Assembly (NCBI RefSeq): GCF_037102585.1
Contig: NW_027043819.1
Location: 1,054,001 to 1,118,000 of the forward strand
DNA from: Saccharomycopsis crataegensis
Taxonomy: Eukaryota > Ascomycota > Saccharomycetes > Ascoideales > Saccharomycopsidaceae
Reading direction: 5' to 3'
DNA length: 64,000 bases
The notes beneath the pieces were generated by a model. The model saw nothing but the letters and a program-made list of their open reading frames with translations. It was not told the origin of the DNA and did no database searches. Position 1 is the stretch's first letter, and each line of letters starts with the position of its first letter. The translations under genes were made by a program, and so were the position numbers. Of the stretch, positions 51,234 through 63,080 are shown piece by piece.

Positions 51234-52486
51234 ACTGTTCTGGCTTGAAAGAATAATCAAAGTGTAATAGTACACTATATAATATATAGTGTACTATTAG
51301 ATATTATCTATAAACCGACATTTAGTTCTCCGTCTATCCCAATCATGAATTCTGAAACTATTCCAACCTCCAACAACGCCTCCAGTGACCATACTGTAAC
51401 TGAACCAGCTCAACATATTTATTAAATCAAAATTTGATTGGAAAAAAAAAATAGGCAGATAGGGAAGGGTTAAATACAAAGGAAATAATAATATGTAGTT
51501 GACTATAACAATGATAATAAGGTTTGCTGATATATGTAAAATATCTATTGAGTCTCTATATGAATCAGATTTAGAGAGGAATATTTTACGCCTGATATGG
51601 ATATTTTGCCACTAACCTAGTGCAGATTGTTTTCATGCACTGTCAATAGTGCTATTTTAATACAAAGCAATAAACAAATATTCCCCTGAACCCATGTATC
51701 GAGAAGCTTCCACTATTCACCAGAACTAATGGGACTGTCACTCAAGGATTTCGTTTTTTGAATTCAACGTTGACTTTTAGAAATCAAATAAAACCAATTA
51801 ATCAAAATTTCTAATAATACATTTCGACCAAACCGGACCAATCACTAAACTAACTCTTAATATAGTCTGATAATAACTTACTTGCTACATTTGATTGTGT
51901 AATCTTTTCAAGTGTTTAAAGACTATTTATGTTTCCACCTTTTATCACCCTTCAGTATCATGCTGACTGTCATTAACATGGACCAAAGTAACATACTGAA
52001 ATCGACTCTGGCATATGATCTTGTATATTTGGGTTAGAATTGTGGATATTCTAGGTTTACGCATATTTGTTGCTCTTTCCAGATGTTATATTTACTCTGC
52101 GCTGTAGGTTATAGGATTACCAGATCCTTGAAGATTGGAAACTGTTCAAAATCTCTAGTTATTTATTTTGACTTATTTTAAATGTAAAGACCATAATTTT
52201 TTTTTATAGTGTGGCCAACACCATGGGACTATTTGCATTTTGTTTTATTCTTTCTTTCTTTAATTTATGTATGAACCTTCCTGGATCATATCTCCTTTAT
52301 CATCATTCATATTTTCAAAAATGTGTACATCAGCAAAAGAAAGAGCGGCAACTAAAAAATAAATATCCCAGCTTCACAATACTGTTGTTATAGATCATTG
52401 GATAAAAAATATTTTAATTTATGTCAAAATAAAAACTTTACATACCAAAAGAACGGGTCTATGTGCTTCCAACTTCAAAAAATAAA
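51234..52486. other. AT-rich intergenic region without genes
   Basis: About 1.25 kb with only short chance ORFs. No further element ends recognised. Confidence 0.5.
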
Positions 52487-52560
52487 CGACCTCGGTGAGG
52501 ATCGAACTCACGATCTTGCGATTAACAGTCGCACGCCTTAACCAGCTTGGCCACGAAGTC
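52487..52560 (-). tRNA. tRNA-Asn (anticodon GTT)
   Basis: The reverse strand reads GACTTCGTGGCCAAGCTGGT and folds fully: acceptor GACTTCG/CGAGGTC with discriminator G, anticodon stem-loop GCGACTGTTAATCGC with GTT, and T arm GTGAGTTCGATCCTCAC. No intron; 74 nt. LINE array 2 starts 54 bp upstream of its 5' end, the same arrangement as tRNA-Ser and array 1. Confidence 0.95.
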
Positions 52561-52614
52561 TTATTGTTGTAGTATTACACTCTGCTTCTTGTGGAGTCGC
52601 TTAAAAAGCTACTC

Positions 52615-53208
52615 AAAAATTCAATTGAAAAAGGGATTCCTGAAAAATATCAACAACACATTCCAATTAGAATTAAGGATTTTGACCATACTAAAGGAAG
52701 TAAAAAACAACGGGAAAAACAAGATGTGGACAAGATGTCAAAAACACTCATGGATATTACTGGGGTGAATCAGAAACAAGTTGATAACTTTTGGCATAAC
52801 CTCAAAAAATTCAACCAACATTTCCCGGGGAAATATCAAAATATTCACATCTTTCATTTGGGCATTGAAAATCACAATTACGTAAATAATCATTGTGACT
52901 ATTGCAGCAAAAAATTAACCAGATATGATGAACCCCAATATGCCCCAAAGGAAATCCAATTTGAAATCATGAAGCACCATCTTATTGAATGTCCATTGGC
53001 CCAGAAACTTTGGAAAAAAACTGACTTGAATATCCCATTAACCTGGCAAACAATCATTACCCCTGCCACCAACATGAACGAAACCAGAATGATCGATAGA
53101 TATCTAGGTTTCCAACGAAAATTATCAAGATTGAAATCCAAAAGGCATTTCAATTGTCATATGGCCGTTGATTCAATGATCTTCTTGCTTGAAAGCAATA
53201 TCTTTTAA
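52615..53208 (+). pseudogene. LINE-B ORF2 C-terminal fragment (L8)
   Basis: 197 codons of the ORF2 C terminus with the CDYC...HHLIEC motif. Upstream codons in the same frame (MESLKKLL) belong to flanking DNA. Confidence 0.88.
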
Positions 53209-53450
53209 GCGGAGAAGAAAAAATAGGTGGGGAAAAACAAGAAAATAAAATCAAAAAAAAAAAATAAAATCAAAAAAAAAACAACAATTAAAAACCTTAA
53301 AAACGCATAAAAACATTTTTTCTCAATAATAGGGTTTTTCACCATTAATGGTTTTCCCTTAACACTTTAATTTTCAAACTACATTAAGTAGTTTATGAGA
53401 TATATAGTTATATAATTAATTAATATATTGAATTTTGTCTTTAAAAAAAA
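52615..53450 (+). mobile_element. LINE copy L8: lineage B, subtype alpha, 5'-truncated
   Basis: Begins within the last quarter of ORF2 (AAAAATTCAATTG) and carries alpha markers. It has an extra A-rich duplication in its 3' UTR (around 53250-53281) and ends in a short tail (53443-53450). First unit of array 2. Confidence 0.9.
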
Positions 53451-53454
53451 CAAA

Positions 53455-54084
53455 AGGTTGAAGCCAATGAAGATTGGAATTGAAGATTTGAAAAATTCAA
53501 TTGAAAAAGGGATTCCTGAAAAATATCAACAACACATTCCAATTAGAATTAAGGATTTTGACCATACTAAAGGAAGTAAAAAACAACGGGAAAAACAAGA
53601 TGTGAACAAGATGTCAAAAACACTCATGGATATTACTGGGGTGAATCAGAAACAAGTTGATAACTTTTGGCATAACCTCAAAAAATTCAACCAACATTTC
53701 CCGGGGAAATATCAAAATATTCACATCTTTCATTTGGGCATTGAAAATCACAATTACGTAAATAATCATTGTGACTATTGCAGCAAAAAATTAACCAGAT
53801 ATGATGAACCCCAATATGCCCCAAAGGAAATCCAATTTGAAATCATGAAGCACCATCTTATTGAATGTCCATTGGCCCAGAAACTTTGGAAAAAAATTGA
53901 CTTGAATATCCCATTAACCTGGCAAACAATCATTACCCCTGCCACCAACATGAACGAAACCAGAACGATCGATAGATATCTAGGTTTCCAACGAAAATTA
54001 TCAAGATTGAAATCCAAAAGGCATTTCAATTGTCATATGGCCGTTGATTCAATGATCTTCTTGCTTGAAAGCAATATCTTTTAA
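53455..54084 (+). pseudogene. LINE-B ORF2 C-terminal fragment (L9)
   Basis: 209 codons of the ORF2 C terminus (RLKPMKIGIEDLKNSIEK onward) with the C-terminal CCHC motif and the native stop. No RT core. Confidence 0.88.
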
Positions 54085-54325
54085 GCGGAGAAGAAAAAAA
54101 TAGGTGGGGAAAAACAAGAAAATAAAATCAAAAAAAAAAAAAAAAAATAAAACAATTAAAAACCTTAAAAACGCATAAAAACATTTTTTCTCAATAATAG
54201 GGTTTTTCACCATTAATGGTTTTCCCTTAACACTTTAATTTTCAAACTACATTAGATAGTTTATGAGATATATAGTTATATAATTAATTAATATATTGAA
54301 TTTTGTATTTAAAAAAAAAAAAAAA
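53455..54325 (+). mobile_element. LINE copy L9: lineage B, subtype beta, 5'-truncated; forms a block with L10
   Basis: Matches 40288-41158 (the 3' end of L5) over exactly 871 bp, including the 15-nt A tail. It begins at AGGTTGAAGCC right after the tail of L8 plus a few bases. Together with L10 it repeats the L5-L6 junction, so both probably arrived as one unit. Confidence 0.9.
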
Positions 54326-57019
54326 GAGCTAGGTTCCACCAACACTCCAGACCGCGCCCAATCAAAGCCCTTAAAGCTTCAGATGGCGCTTTATTGACAT
54401 CACAGCAAGACATGCTTCTAGAAGTAACCAATTACTATCAAAAACTCTACGATGGATCTCGTGGTTCAAAGAGCTCGGAAAATATAGAAAGGTTCATAAA
54501 CGCCTCCTTGGGAGATCAGTTACCACTAACCAACACTGAATCCAACAACTTGAACAAACCAATCACCATGACAGAATTGGAATATGCCGTTACTGAATCC
54601 AATACTCAATCCGCCCCCGGGGTAGATGGTATACCATACGGCGTTTATAAGTCTCTCTTTCCTCAGATAAAACACATACTTATAAAAGAATTTAACCAAA
54701 TTCTTTCTTCAGGGGAAATTCCATTCAACTATCGAACCATAAAATTCACTCTCATACCAAAACCAAACAAAGATGTTCAAAAAGTGGAGAATTACAGGCC
54801 CATAGCATTAATCAACACAAATTTGAAACTCTTTTCCAGCATCATCAACACCCGTTTGCTCCCGTTCTTGCAAAAAATTATCGGCCCAAATCAAGTTGGT
54901 TTCATACCTGAAAGATCCTCCTTCTCTAATATAACAATTTTCGGTGACTTGCTTTCCAGTTTAATATCCCCACAAGACAAGCCACATGTCAATCATTCTA
55001 CTAACCACCGAATCATGCTTGCTGACTTTGAAAAGGCTTTTGACCAGATTTCCCATCTATACCTTAAAATATTACTTCGAAAACTCAATTTTGGCAAAAT
55101 GACGGAAACTATTCACGCTATCCTTACCAAAGCCCTCGGAACCATTTGCCTAAATAACATTACAGGCCCTTCTTTCCCATTAAGAAACGGAACCCTTCAG
55201 GGCAACCCACTTTCACCAACAATTTTCGCGTTAGCCCTTGAACCTTTTCTAAGAGCCATCCAAAGATTAAATAAAGGATTCAGTTACAACCATAAGATCC
55301 AACCAAACATCATCCCCAGAGTCAAATACCTTGCCTATGCAGATGATGTTACCTTATTTTTGAGAGATCATAATGACTTCAAAAACACTATGAAGATAAT
55401 TCAGGCGTTCGAACAAGTCAGTGGTTCTAAATTAAACAAAAGCAAATCCAGATTAATTGTTCCATGCGATCAAATACCATTCCAGTCCGACTTCCAAATA
55501 GATATTGCTGACAATAATTATGAAATCCAATATCTAGGCGTTAAAATTGGGAACTCGTGTCAAACCTGGCCTAATACTCTCCAAAAAGACATCAGCACCA
55601 AATATTACATGACCAACATGAATTCACTACCAATATCAAGTCAAATAGTCGGATATAACACATATATCTTGTCTAAACTATATTACCACGAGATTCATGC
55701 ACCTATGCTTCCAGACCAAATAGATTTGCTAGAACAATCCATCAAAAACCAGGTGAACAAAAAACTGAAAATCTCCATGGACACTTTAAAAACAAGCCCA
55801 TTGAAAGGAGGATATGGCATGGTGGATATCAAAAGCCAATTGAGCTACCGCAAGGCAAAAATCTTTCAACAACTCTTTCTCCAATCTTTAAACCCATATT
55901 GCCAGTTACTCCGATTCAAGCTCCAACTAGCAATAAACATGATCATCAAACAAAATCTATCCGAGGAAGAGCAGTCGATACAAGGATATATAAAAACCCA
56001 ATACTGGTGGCGGTTAATATTGGGTGACCAGATCAATATCAAGAATAAGAGAGACAGCAGGTCCATACTCAACCAGGTTATAAATCTTCCAATGTTCACC
56101 ACAGCGGAAAAATGTGCTTTTGTGGCTTGGTATAAATTATTGTCCAAACCAATATCTCAACAACAAACATTGAACCCAATGAATATCAAACACTCAGACC
56201 TTGCCAAGTCCATTCAAGACGGTATACCAACTATCTATCAAATGGAGATCCCAAAACTGGTCATGGAGTTTGAACACAAACAGGGAAGCAAGAAAAAAAG
56301 AGCCAGAATTGATAAACATAAATTATCCACCACTTTAACCAAGATCCAAGAAGTCACCCAAACGAAACAAAACTCTTTCTGGAAGAGACTCCACAAATAC
56401 CAACATAATAGCCCTGGTTACTTTGAAAACATACACATATTCCACTTAGGTGCTGAACAATTTTTTTACCAACATAGAAAATGTCACTATTGCGGGCTCG
56501 AAACCGTCTCTCAAGACCAACAACATGAATCACCAGAACTCCAAGTCAAGATCAAAATGACCCATTTCCTAATTCAATGCCCATTATCAACCGAGTTATG
56601 GTCAAGATTGAAAATCCCAATTCCATTAACATGGAATAACTTAATCGCTCCCAATCATTCAGAATCAACAATCAAAAAGATCGACCGCTATCTATGCTAT
56701 CAACGCAAACTCTCACGCCTAAGATATCATAACCAAATTGATTGGAACACATCAATTAACAACTTGATTTATATCATTACTACTGGGAGCTGAATAGTCG
56801 ATCAAAACAAAAAAGAAAAAAAAAAAAAAATTAACAAAAACAATAACAAAAAAAACATTTTATTTAAATACTAATAATTATCACTAAAGGGTTTTTCACC
56901 ATATGATATGGTTTTCCCTAACATATATAATGAGCATTAGCTTATAAGATTTTACATAGATATATATAATTATATATTTATTAATAAATCGAACTTTGAA
57001 GGAAAAAAAAAAAAAAAAA
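54326..57019 (+). mobile_element. LINE copy L10: lineage A, 5'-truncated
   Basis: Same truncation point as L6 (GAGCTAGGTTCC). By eye it differs from L6 only by one substitution near the ORF end and by A-run lengths. Tail 57003-57019. Confidence 0.92.
54328..56793 (+). pseudogene. LINE-A ORF2 fragment (L10)
   Basis: About 821 open codons, nearly identical to L6, with ADFEKAFDQI, YADDVTLF and the C-terminal CHYC...THFLIQC. No endonuclease region. Near the end it reads INNLIY as in L1, where L6 has INILIY. Confidence 0.9.
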
Positions 57020-57732
57020 CAGATGTCAACAAGATGTCAAAAACACTCATGGATATTACTGGGGTGAATCAGAAACAAGTTGATAACTTTTGGCATAACC
57101 TCAAAAAATTCAACCAACATTTCCCGGGGAAATATCAAAATATTCACATCTTTCATTTGGGCATTGAAAATCACAATTACGTAAATAATTATTGTGACTA
57201 TTGCAGCAAAAAATTGACCATATATGAAGAGCCCCAATATGCCCCAAAGGAAATCCAATTTGAAATCATGAAGCACCATCTTATTGAATGTCCATTGGCC
57301 CAGAAACTTTGGAAAAAAATTGACTTGAATATCCCATTAACCTGGCAAACAATCATTACCCCTGCCACCAACATGAACGAAACCAGAGCGATCGATAGAT
57401 ATCTAGGTTTCCAACGAAAATTATCAAGATTGAAATCCAAAAAGCATTTCAATTGTCATATGGCAGTGAATTCAATGATCTTCTTGCTTGAAAGCAATAT
57501 CTTTCAAGCGGAGAAGAAAAAATAGGTGGGGAAAAACAAAAAAAAAAAAAAACAAACATCAACAATTAAAAAACTTAAAAACGCATAAAAACATTTTTTC
57601 ACAATAATAGGGTTTTTCACTATTAATGGTTTTCCCTTAACAATTTAATTTTCAAACTACATTAGGTAGTTTATGAGATATATAGTTATATAATTAATTA
57701 ATATATTGAATTTTGTCTTTAAAAAAAAAAAA
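57020..57732 (+). mobile_element. LINE copy L11: lineage B, subtype gamma, 5'-truncated
   Basis: The most diverged B copy, closing array 2. It begins near AGATGTCAACAAGATG and ends in a tail (57721-57732) abutting LTR-family sequence. Its 3' UTR has TTTTTTCACAATAAT and ATTAGGTAG, as in L7. Confidence 0.9.
57022..57525 (+). pseudogene. LINE-B ORF2 C-terminal fragment (L11)
   Basis: About 167 codons. The native stop TAA has become CAA, so the frame reads seven codons further (QAEKKK) to a TAG. Several substitutions relative to alpha and beta copies (TIYEEPQ for TRYDEPQ). Confidence 0.88.
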
Positions 57733-58011
57733 TTCAAATTATGTGATCACAAAGATGATCCTTTTCTAAACTAAATAAAGGTCAAAACAAAAGGAATGTT
57801 GAATCCTTAAATAAATAAAATGGTAAAACTAATAATGGGGTGTTGGACCCATTCTCGGAATAAAGGACTAAAAGGTAAGAGAATAAAAGACAAGAGATAA
57901 AGTGTGGGCCATAAGGTGATACCTCGATGAGATAATGTAGATCATGGTTTCGTATGGTACCATACCGTTGGTAACCAGGACTCAACGTAACCATGATCCT
58001 ATAATATAACA
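57733..58011 (-). mobile_element. LTR-family X segment, inverted, cut by LINE array 2 (fossil)
   Basis: Read on the minus strand it starts TGTTATATTATAGGATCATGG at 58011. It runs through GAGTCCTGGTTACC and a C/T-rich middle to TTTGTGATCACATAATTTG, where the LINE tail begins. It matches 49546-50345 (apart from the interruption there) and the fragment 21189-21240. Confidence 0.5.
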
Positions 58012-58395
58012 TGTAGGAGATTTTTGTAAACATTAAAATATGAAAAATTAGTGAAACGTTACCCGGCCCGAATATTATTCAGAACCTTTGTGACTCGCTA
58101 ACACACATATCATTCATTCATCCGGATCACAATTTCTCCTAAAAAACCTTCAGACAAGTGGTATATGATCGTGCTATTCAACTTTAGAATAAATTTGCGC
58201 TGTTTTTCAGAATAAGTCATGAGTTTATTGTTGGATTTTAAATCTAAAAATTAAGATGATTATTATAATAATACAAAAAAGAGAGAGGAAAAAAGAAAGA
58301 TTAATAAAAAAGAACAAATTTTTTTTTTTTGAAAATAAAAATTAGCAATTAAGGAGAAGTTGTTTGGAAAATAGTTAGGATAGGCCATGATTTTA
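58012..58395. other. Intergenic 3' of GDH2
   Basis: 384 bp between the LTR-family segment and the GDH2 stop; AT-rich, with A/G-rich and T-rich runs at 58270-58330. Nothing else is seen. Confidence 0.5.
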
Positions 58396-61300
58396 TCAAA
58401 CAAGTCCTTCCTTGACGAACTTCTTTCTCAATCCACTAATGAATTCCAAAAACTTGGCAGGGTTTCCACCTGGACCCTTGGTATAGACATATTCGCCAGC
58501 AACTTGAGTACTAAAGACTCTTCTCATGTAAGCTTCTGGAACACGTTTAACCACACCTTCAACTCCACCAGGAACTTCATTCAATAACAAAGCTGGCAAA
58601 GCATCATTCAAGACAGCGTCTCTGAATGACAAATCTTCAGCCCACAAAGAATCTGATTCAGCCAAAGCATCGGCCAATTCGTTAATGGCAAAAGACAATT
58701 CGTCAGATAATTCAGAGAATGGCTTACCAGTTTCTTCACGAAGCTTCCACAAGGCATGGAATTCCAAACGAGCATTACGTTGGATGATACGTTGAACTTC
58801 CTTAACATAGTCTTGATAGAACTTTGGAGGTTCAGCAGCACCTTGAGCAATACACATCTTACTAAGGAAGGTTTCATCATCAAGTACCAATGATGCCATG
58901 ACTTCTTTAGAAGAGGAAGTAACCCCACCCTTGTTAGTAGAAGCATCCTTGAACAAAATAGCGCCGGCATTTTCAAGTTCAATCTTGGCAGATTGGGTGA
59001 TGAATAAGTTAGCACCTTCAACAATGTATGGAATAATAGATTGACCAGTCTTTTCATCAATCAAAGTATGGACGTTGTTGGTATCAATGGAAGCTGGACG
59101 ACCGCCACATGGAACAAACAAATCAATGTGACCAAAAAGATCCTTCAAACGCAAGTGGAAAGTGTTACGGAAAACGACACCATTAGCAAAAGTGAGACCA
59201 TTTGGCAATTTAACATCTTGGTCATCGACCTTGATAAGATACCCATCCTTGGACAACTTGGTGGTGTCATAATGGGAAATATCAAGTCTGGCCTTGGCAA
59301 GACGGACAAGCTCGGATTTATCCAAACCGTTTGGATCACCAACACAAGCTGGACCATCGACAATAGCAACGTAACGTTCAGCAGGTTTAGAAAGAAGAAT
59401 TTCGTTGGAACCCAAGTCACCACTTGGACCACCAGTTTGGAACTTGGTGATCACTTTTTCGGCGGTAGTATTAGCATCAATATTCTTCTTGTTGTAGATT
59501 TCTTCAACGTAAGCACGGACAGATAAGGTGGTCATACCATAAGCGTCATGAGGAATACCCCCGAGAGATGGACTCTTACCGGTGAAGAAAGATTTCCACC
59601 ATGGGGCACCTCTAGCTCTGGCGTGCAAAGTGGCCCAATCAACAAAGCCCGAAGTACCTTCATCAGGACCCATAAAGATGATTTCAGGGGTCTTGTAAAG
59701 GTCAACCACAGGTTCTTTAACTCCTGGGATATTGGAGACAATAAGAAGATCAATGATCGAATCAATATATTTTTCGAAAGAAGCACGAGGGCGGGTTTGA
59801 GCCACACCTGGGTCAAGAAGAATAACACCCTTACTAGATAAAATGTTAGTATCTACGAATCACAAAGCGAATCAATAACAAAATAAAACATACCTTCCAC
59901 CTTCTGGAATATCCTTGTTCTTTCTTTGTTGAGTAGAAGCAAGACCATAATTTTCATCAATCAAGTTTCTTGCATTGACTGCATAAGCATCATCAGATCT
60001 AGATTGGACAACACGGATACCACCTCTAGCAATATCTCTGAATCTGATGTGGAAACCTCTAAACTCGGAACCAACAACGAAGAACATACCGAATGGAGCG
60101 GCAGGGTATTCTTCTTTTGGTAAGAAAGTTGGGTTGAGTCTAAAGGAAATGGCCACCTTGGTTGGGGTGTAGAAATTGGTCTTAAGAATGGATTTGTTGA
60201 AAACATAGAGGGCTCTTAAAACCAAAGCAGCGTGTTCGTTTTGAGAAACTTCTTTGGCAAGAATAGATTCGAAATGGGCATCGCTGCCGACGGTTGGGAT
60301 GGTAGCTAATCTTTGGTAAGATAAAGTCTTTTCCATCTTAGAGGAAATGTAGTGAACGTCGGCAAAATGACGGTAAAGACGAGAAACAATATCACGGTAC
60401 TTGACAAAGACTTCTTGGATAAAAGAAGGAGTGTAAGTTTCGGCTCTTAATCTGTGTTTCAAAGAGTTAAGGACTTCTTGGTGTTGAACAGACTTGGAAG
60501 GATCGAGCAAAGTGGAAAGTTTAGCATATTCCGGGCCCAAACGGTTGAGGAAGTGAGAAACGAAAATCGCACCACAGTGAGCATAAATAGACTCTTGTAA
60601 GGATAAAGCACCAGTGGCAAACAAACCATAAAATTCGTTGTTTGGTAAACAATACAAAAGAGAGGCTTCCTTGATGACTTGATGGACCGACAATTCAGAG
60701 GCAACAATGTTATCATTTGGAACAATGTAACAAGAGATGACGGTCATGCCATTAGCAAATTGTTCAACGTATTTTCTGGTTTCAGAAAGGTTGTAATATT
60801 GCAAAAGCGAAGTTAAGGCCGAGGAATAATTGGTAGAAGTTCCTTGTCTAAAAGCAATGATAAGACGATGTTCGGTGGAACTGTCAACGCGGTAGTGGTG
60901 GATCACCGGACCGGTGATGGCGACGGCTTCTTTGATGATCTTTTGGTACAAATACTTGGTGTTATCCGAGGCAATACGCAAGAATGTGGAATCACCAATG
61001 AGGTTCAAATCGGTGGTATCGTTAGAGACCTTATCCAAATGAGGGAAGCTGTTGCGGTAGACAAAGTAGAGACAAATGTCTTGGGCGGCGCTAGTTGGGG
61101 ATTTGGAAGACAAGTGCAATGGGGCTTTGAAAGATTCAAGACGGTAAGACACGGTAGAAGCACTAGAGGAGTTCAAGTATCTTTCGTCAATTCTCTTTTC
61201 ATATTGGGTGGACAAGTGTTCTGGGGAGTTTGGAATTGACGAGTCAAAGTACACAGCATGGTCATCGGCTTCACGACGAAGGTGAATGAATGGGACGTCG

Positions 61301-61590
61301 ACATTACCAGAGGCGTATTGTTCCAACTTGGCGGCGTACAAGGCGTGTATATGGGAGACGATACCATCGACCGATTCACGGGAAAAGTAGACATCGTCGA
61401 TACCGAGCGACTCGTAGAACCAGCGGGCTTCAGACTCGATCAATGGTTCAGGGATGAAGCCGGCCTTATCCAATTCGTCCAAGACGTGGTCAAATTGCTT
61501 GTCCTTGCCTGGGAAAGGGACTGGGACATAGCCGCTGGCATTGCTTTGCAATGACATGGCGGCGATGTTACTTTCGATGTTGAGACTCAT
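58396..61590 (-). CDS. GDH2: NAD-specific glutamate dehydrogenase, two exons
   Basis: Exons on the minus strand are 61590-59894 and 59833-58396, giving 1044 aa (yeast Gdh2 is about 1092). The enzyme oxidises glutamate to 2-oxoglutarate and ammonium with NAD, the main catabolic route for glutamate; in Candida it is tied to growth on amino acids. Motifs of the large fungal NAD-GDH family are present: ARGGIRVVQSRSDDAYAVNA, STQQRKNKDIPEGG running across the splice into SKGVILLDPG, MGPDEGTSGFVDWATLHA, and CGGRPASIDTNNVHTL. The ATG at 61588-61590 (MSLNIESNIAAMSLQ) is chosen. The frame stays open for 126 codons upstream, but that extension is low in complexity and overlaps the likely TATA box. Codon use is strongly biased, suggesting high expression. 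Confidence 0.95.
59834..59893 (-). other. Spliceosomal intron of GDH2, 60 nt
   Basis: On the minus strand it reads GTATGT at the 5' end, TACTAAC as branch site and ATCTAG at the 3' end, all yeast consensus. Removal joins GGA-AG to T-AAG and restores EGGSKGVILLDPG. Unspliced, the frame ends after three further codons past the 5' splice site. Confidence 0.95.
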
Positions 61591-62836
61591 GGTTGGAGGT
61601 TGTGGAAAGGGGGTTTGCTCCAAAAGGACACTGAAGACAGCAGCAATGAGGAGAGGAAGAAGAAGAAGAAGAAGCAGAGGGAGGAAAGAGAAGAGCGGTG
61701 GTTGGGTGATCTTTAATAAAGATGACAAGCGATGACCAAGAGAGTTTTCCAGAGACTGAATAATGTACCGGGGATCGATGACCGGAGAGGGGGTAGCAAA
61801 TTTACGGTGATTTCCGGTGGTTTGTCCAGCACAACACGCACAGCAACAGTAGTAGCAACAACAACTGAAGGAAATGATATTGTTGGGGGCGGGGGAAATT
61901 GGGATTGGGATTGGAATTGGAAGGAATATCGACAGTATATTATATAAATACTTGTGATATTCGTACATACATCGTTATCTATAACCTTAGTGATTGGATG
62001 AAAAAAAAAGAAAAATAAAAAAAAAAAATCCTTTCCGAGGGTAAAATACGCTACCATTGGCTGCTAGGTTTAGTTCCGTCGTCCTCTGTTACATATGATC
62101 TGGTGGGATATTCTCGAGCAAAAACCGTTGTGGTCGATGGTTTTGGGGGTTTTTATAGTAACAGGCTTTCTTTCCTTCTGTTTCTCTCTGTTTTCATATA
62201 GATATTGTATATATTACTATCATATATTGTACAATTATTGACCCATCGGGGGTCACCAAAATTTTTCACTCGGTAACTGACGGGAGGGGGTGCATGACCC
62301 GTGTGTGTGGCAACAAAAATAGAGGGCCGATGACTCTGGCCAGACCATCGTCCATCATCGACGACAACAGCACGTTACACCCTTTGTGAACGGTGTGGTT
62401 GTTGCAACAATTATCTCTCTTTTTGTTAATCTCTCTCGTTGACACATTTTGGGATTTTTCCCGGAGAACAGAGACTTTTCATATTCAAAAGAAGGAGGTG
62501 CTCACACCCCTTGGTGTCATTTGCATGATCCAGCTGGACGGCGCGTTATCTATGGCGTGACTGTGACACTTTGAGAAAAGTTTGTGTGGCCATCCATGAA
62601 TGATGATGGTGAGCCATTTGGTCCCATTTAGTTGGCATTTGGGTTCTCTATTTCTTGTGGAGGATACCCACGTGAAATATTAACACAGACAGAAAGATTC
62701 GCCAATTTTTGTTTTGTTTTCAGATCTATTTATTTATAAATGTCACTCCCGGTGATTCAAAGCGACAATGTCTTGATTGTTAAGTATCTATACAGAAAAT
62801 AGTAAACAGGAGCACCGGTACTCCTTTTTCTGGTAG
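61591..62836. other. GDH2 upstream region
   Basis: About 1.25 kb without a supported gene. The first 380 bp probably hold the leader and core promoter of GDH2. The stretch 62240-62660 is unusually GC-rich for this window. Confidence 0.5.
61936..61950 (-). promoter_or_regulatory. TATA-like element upstream of GDH2
   Basis: Minus-strand TATTTATATAATATA, about 350 bp before the chosen ATG. A C/T-rich leader lies between it and the start codon. Confidence 0.35.

Positions 62837-63080
<244 letters not shown>

Noticed and set aside
61591-61968. 126-residue N-terminal extension of GDH2 from the ATG at 61966-61968
   Set aside because: It is low in complexity (Cys/Tyr, Pro/Ile and Leu runs) and overlaps the TATA-like element. 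MSLNIESN is a better start and gives the family length.
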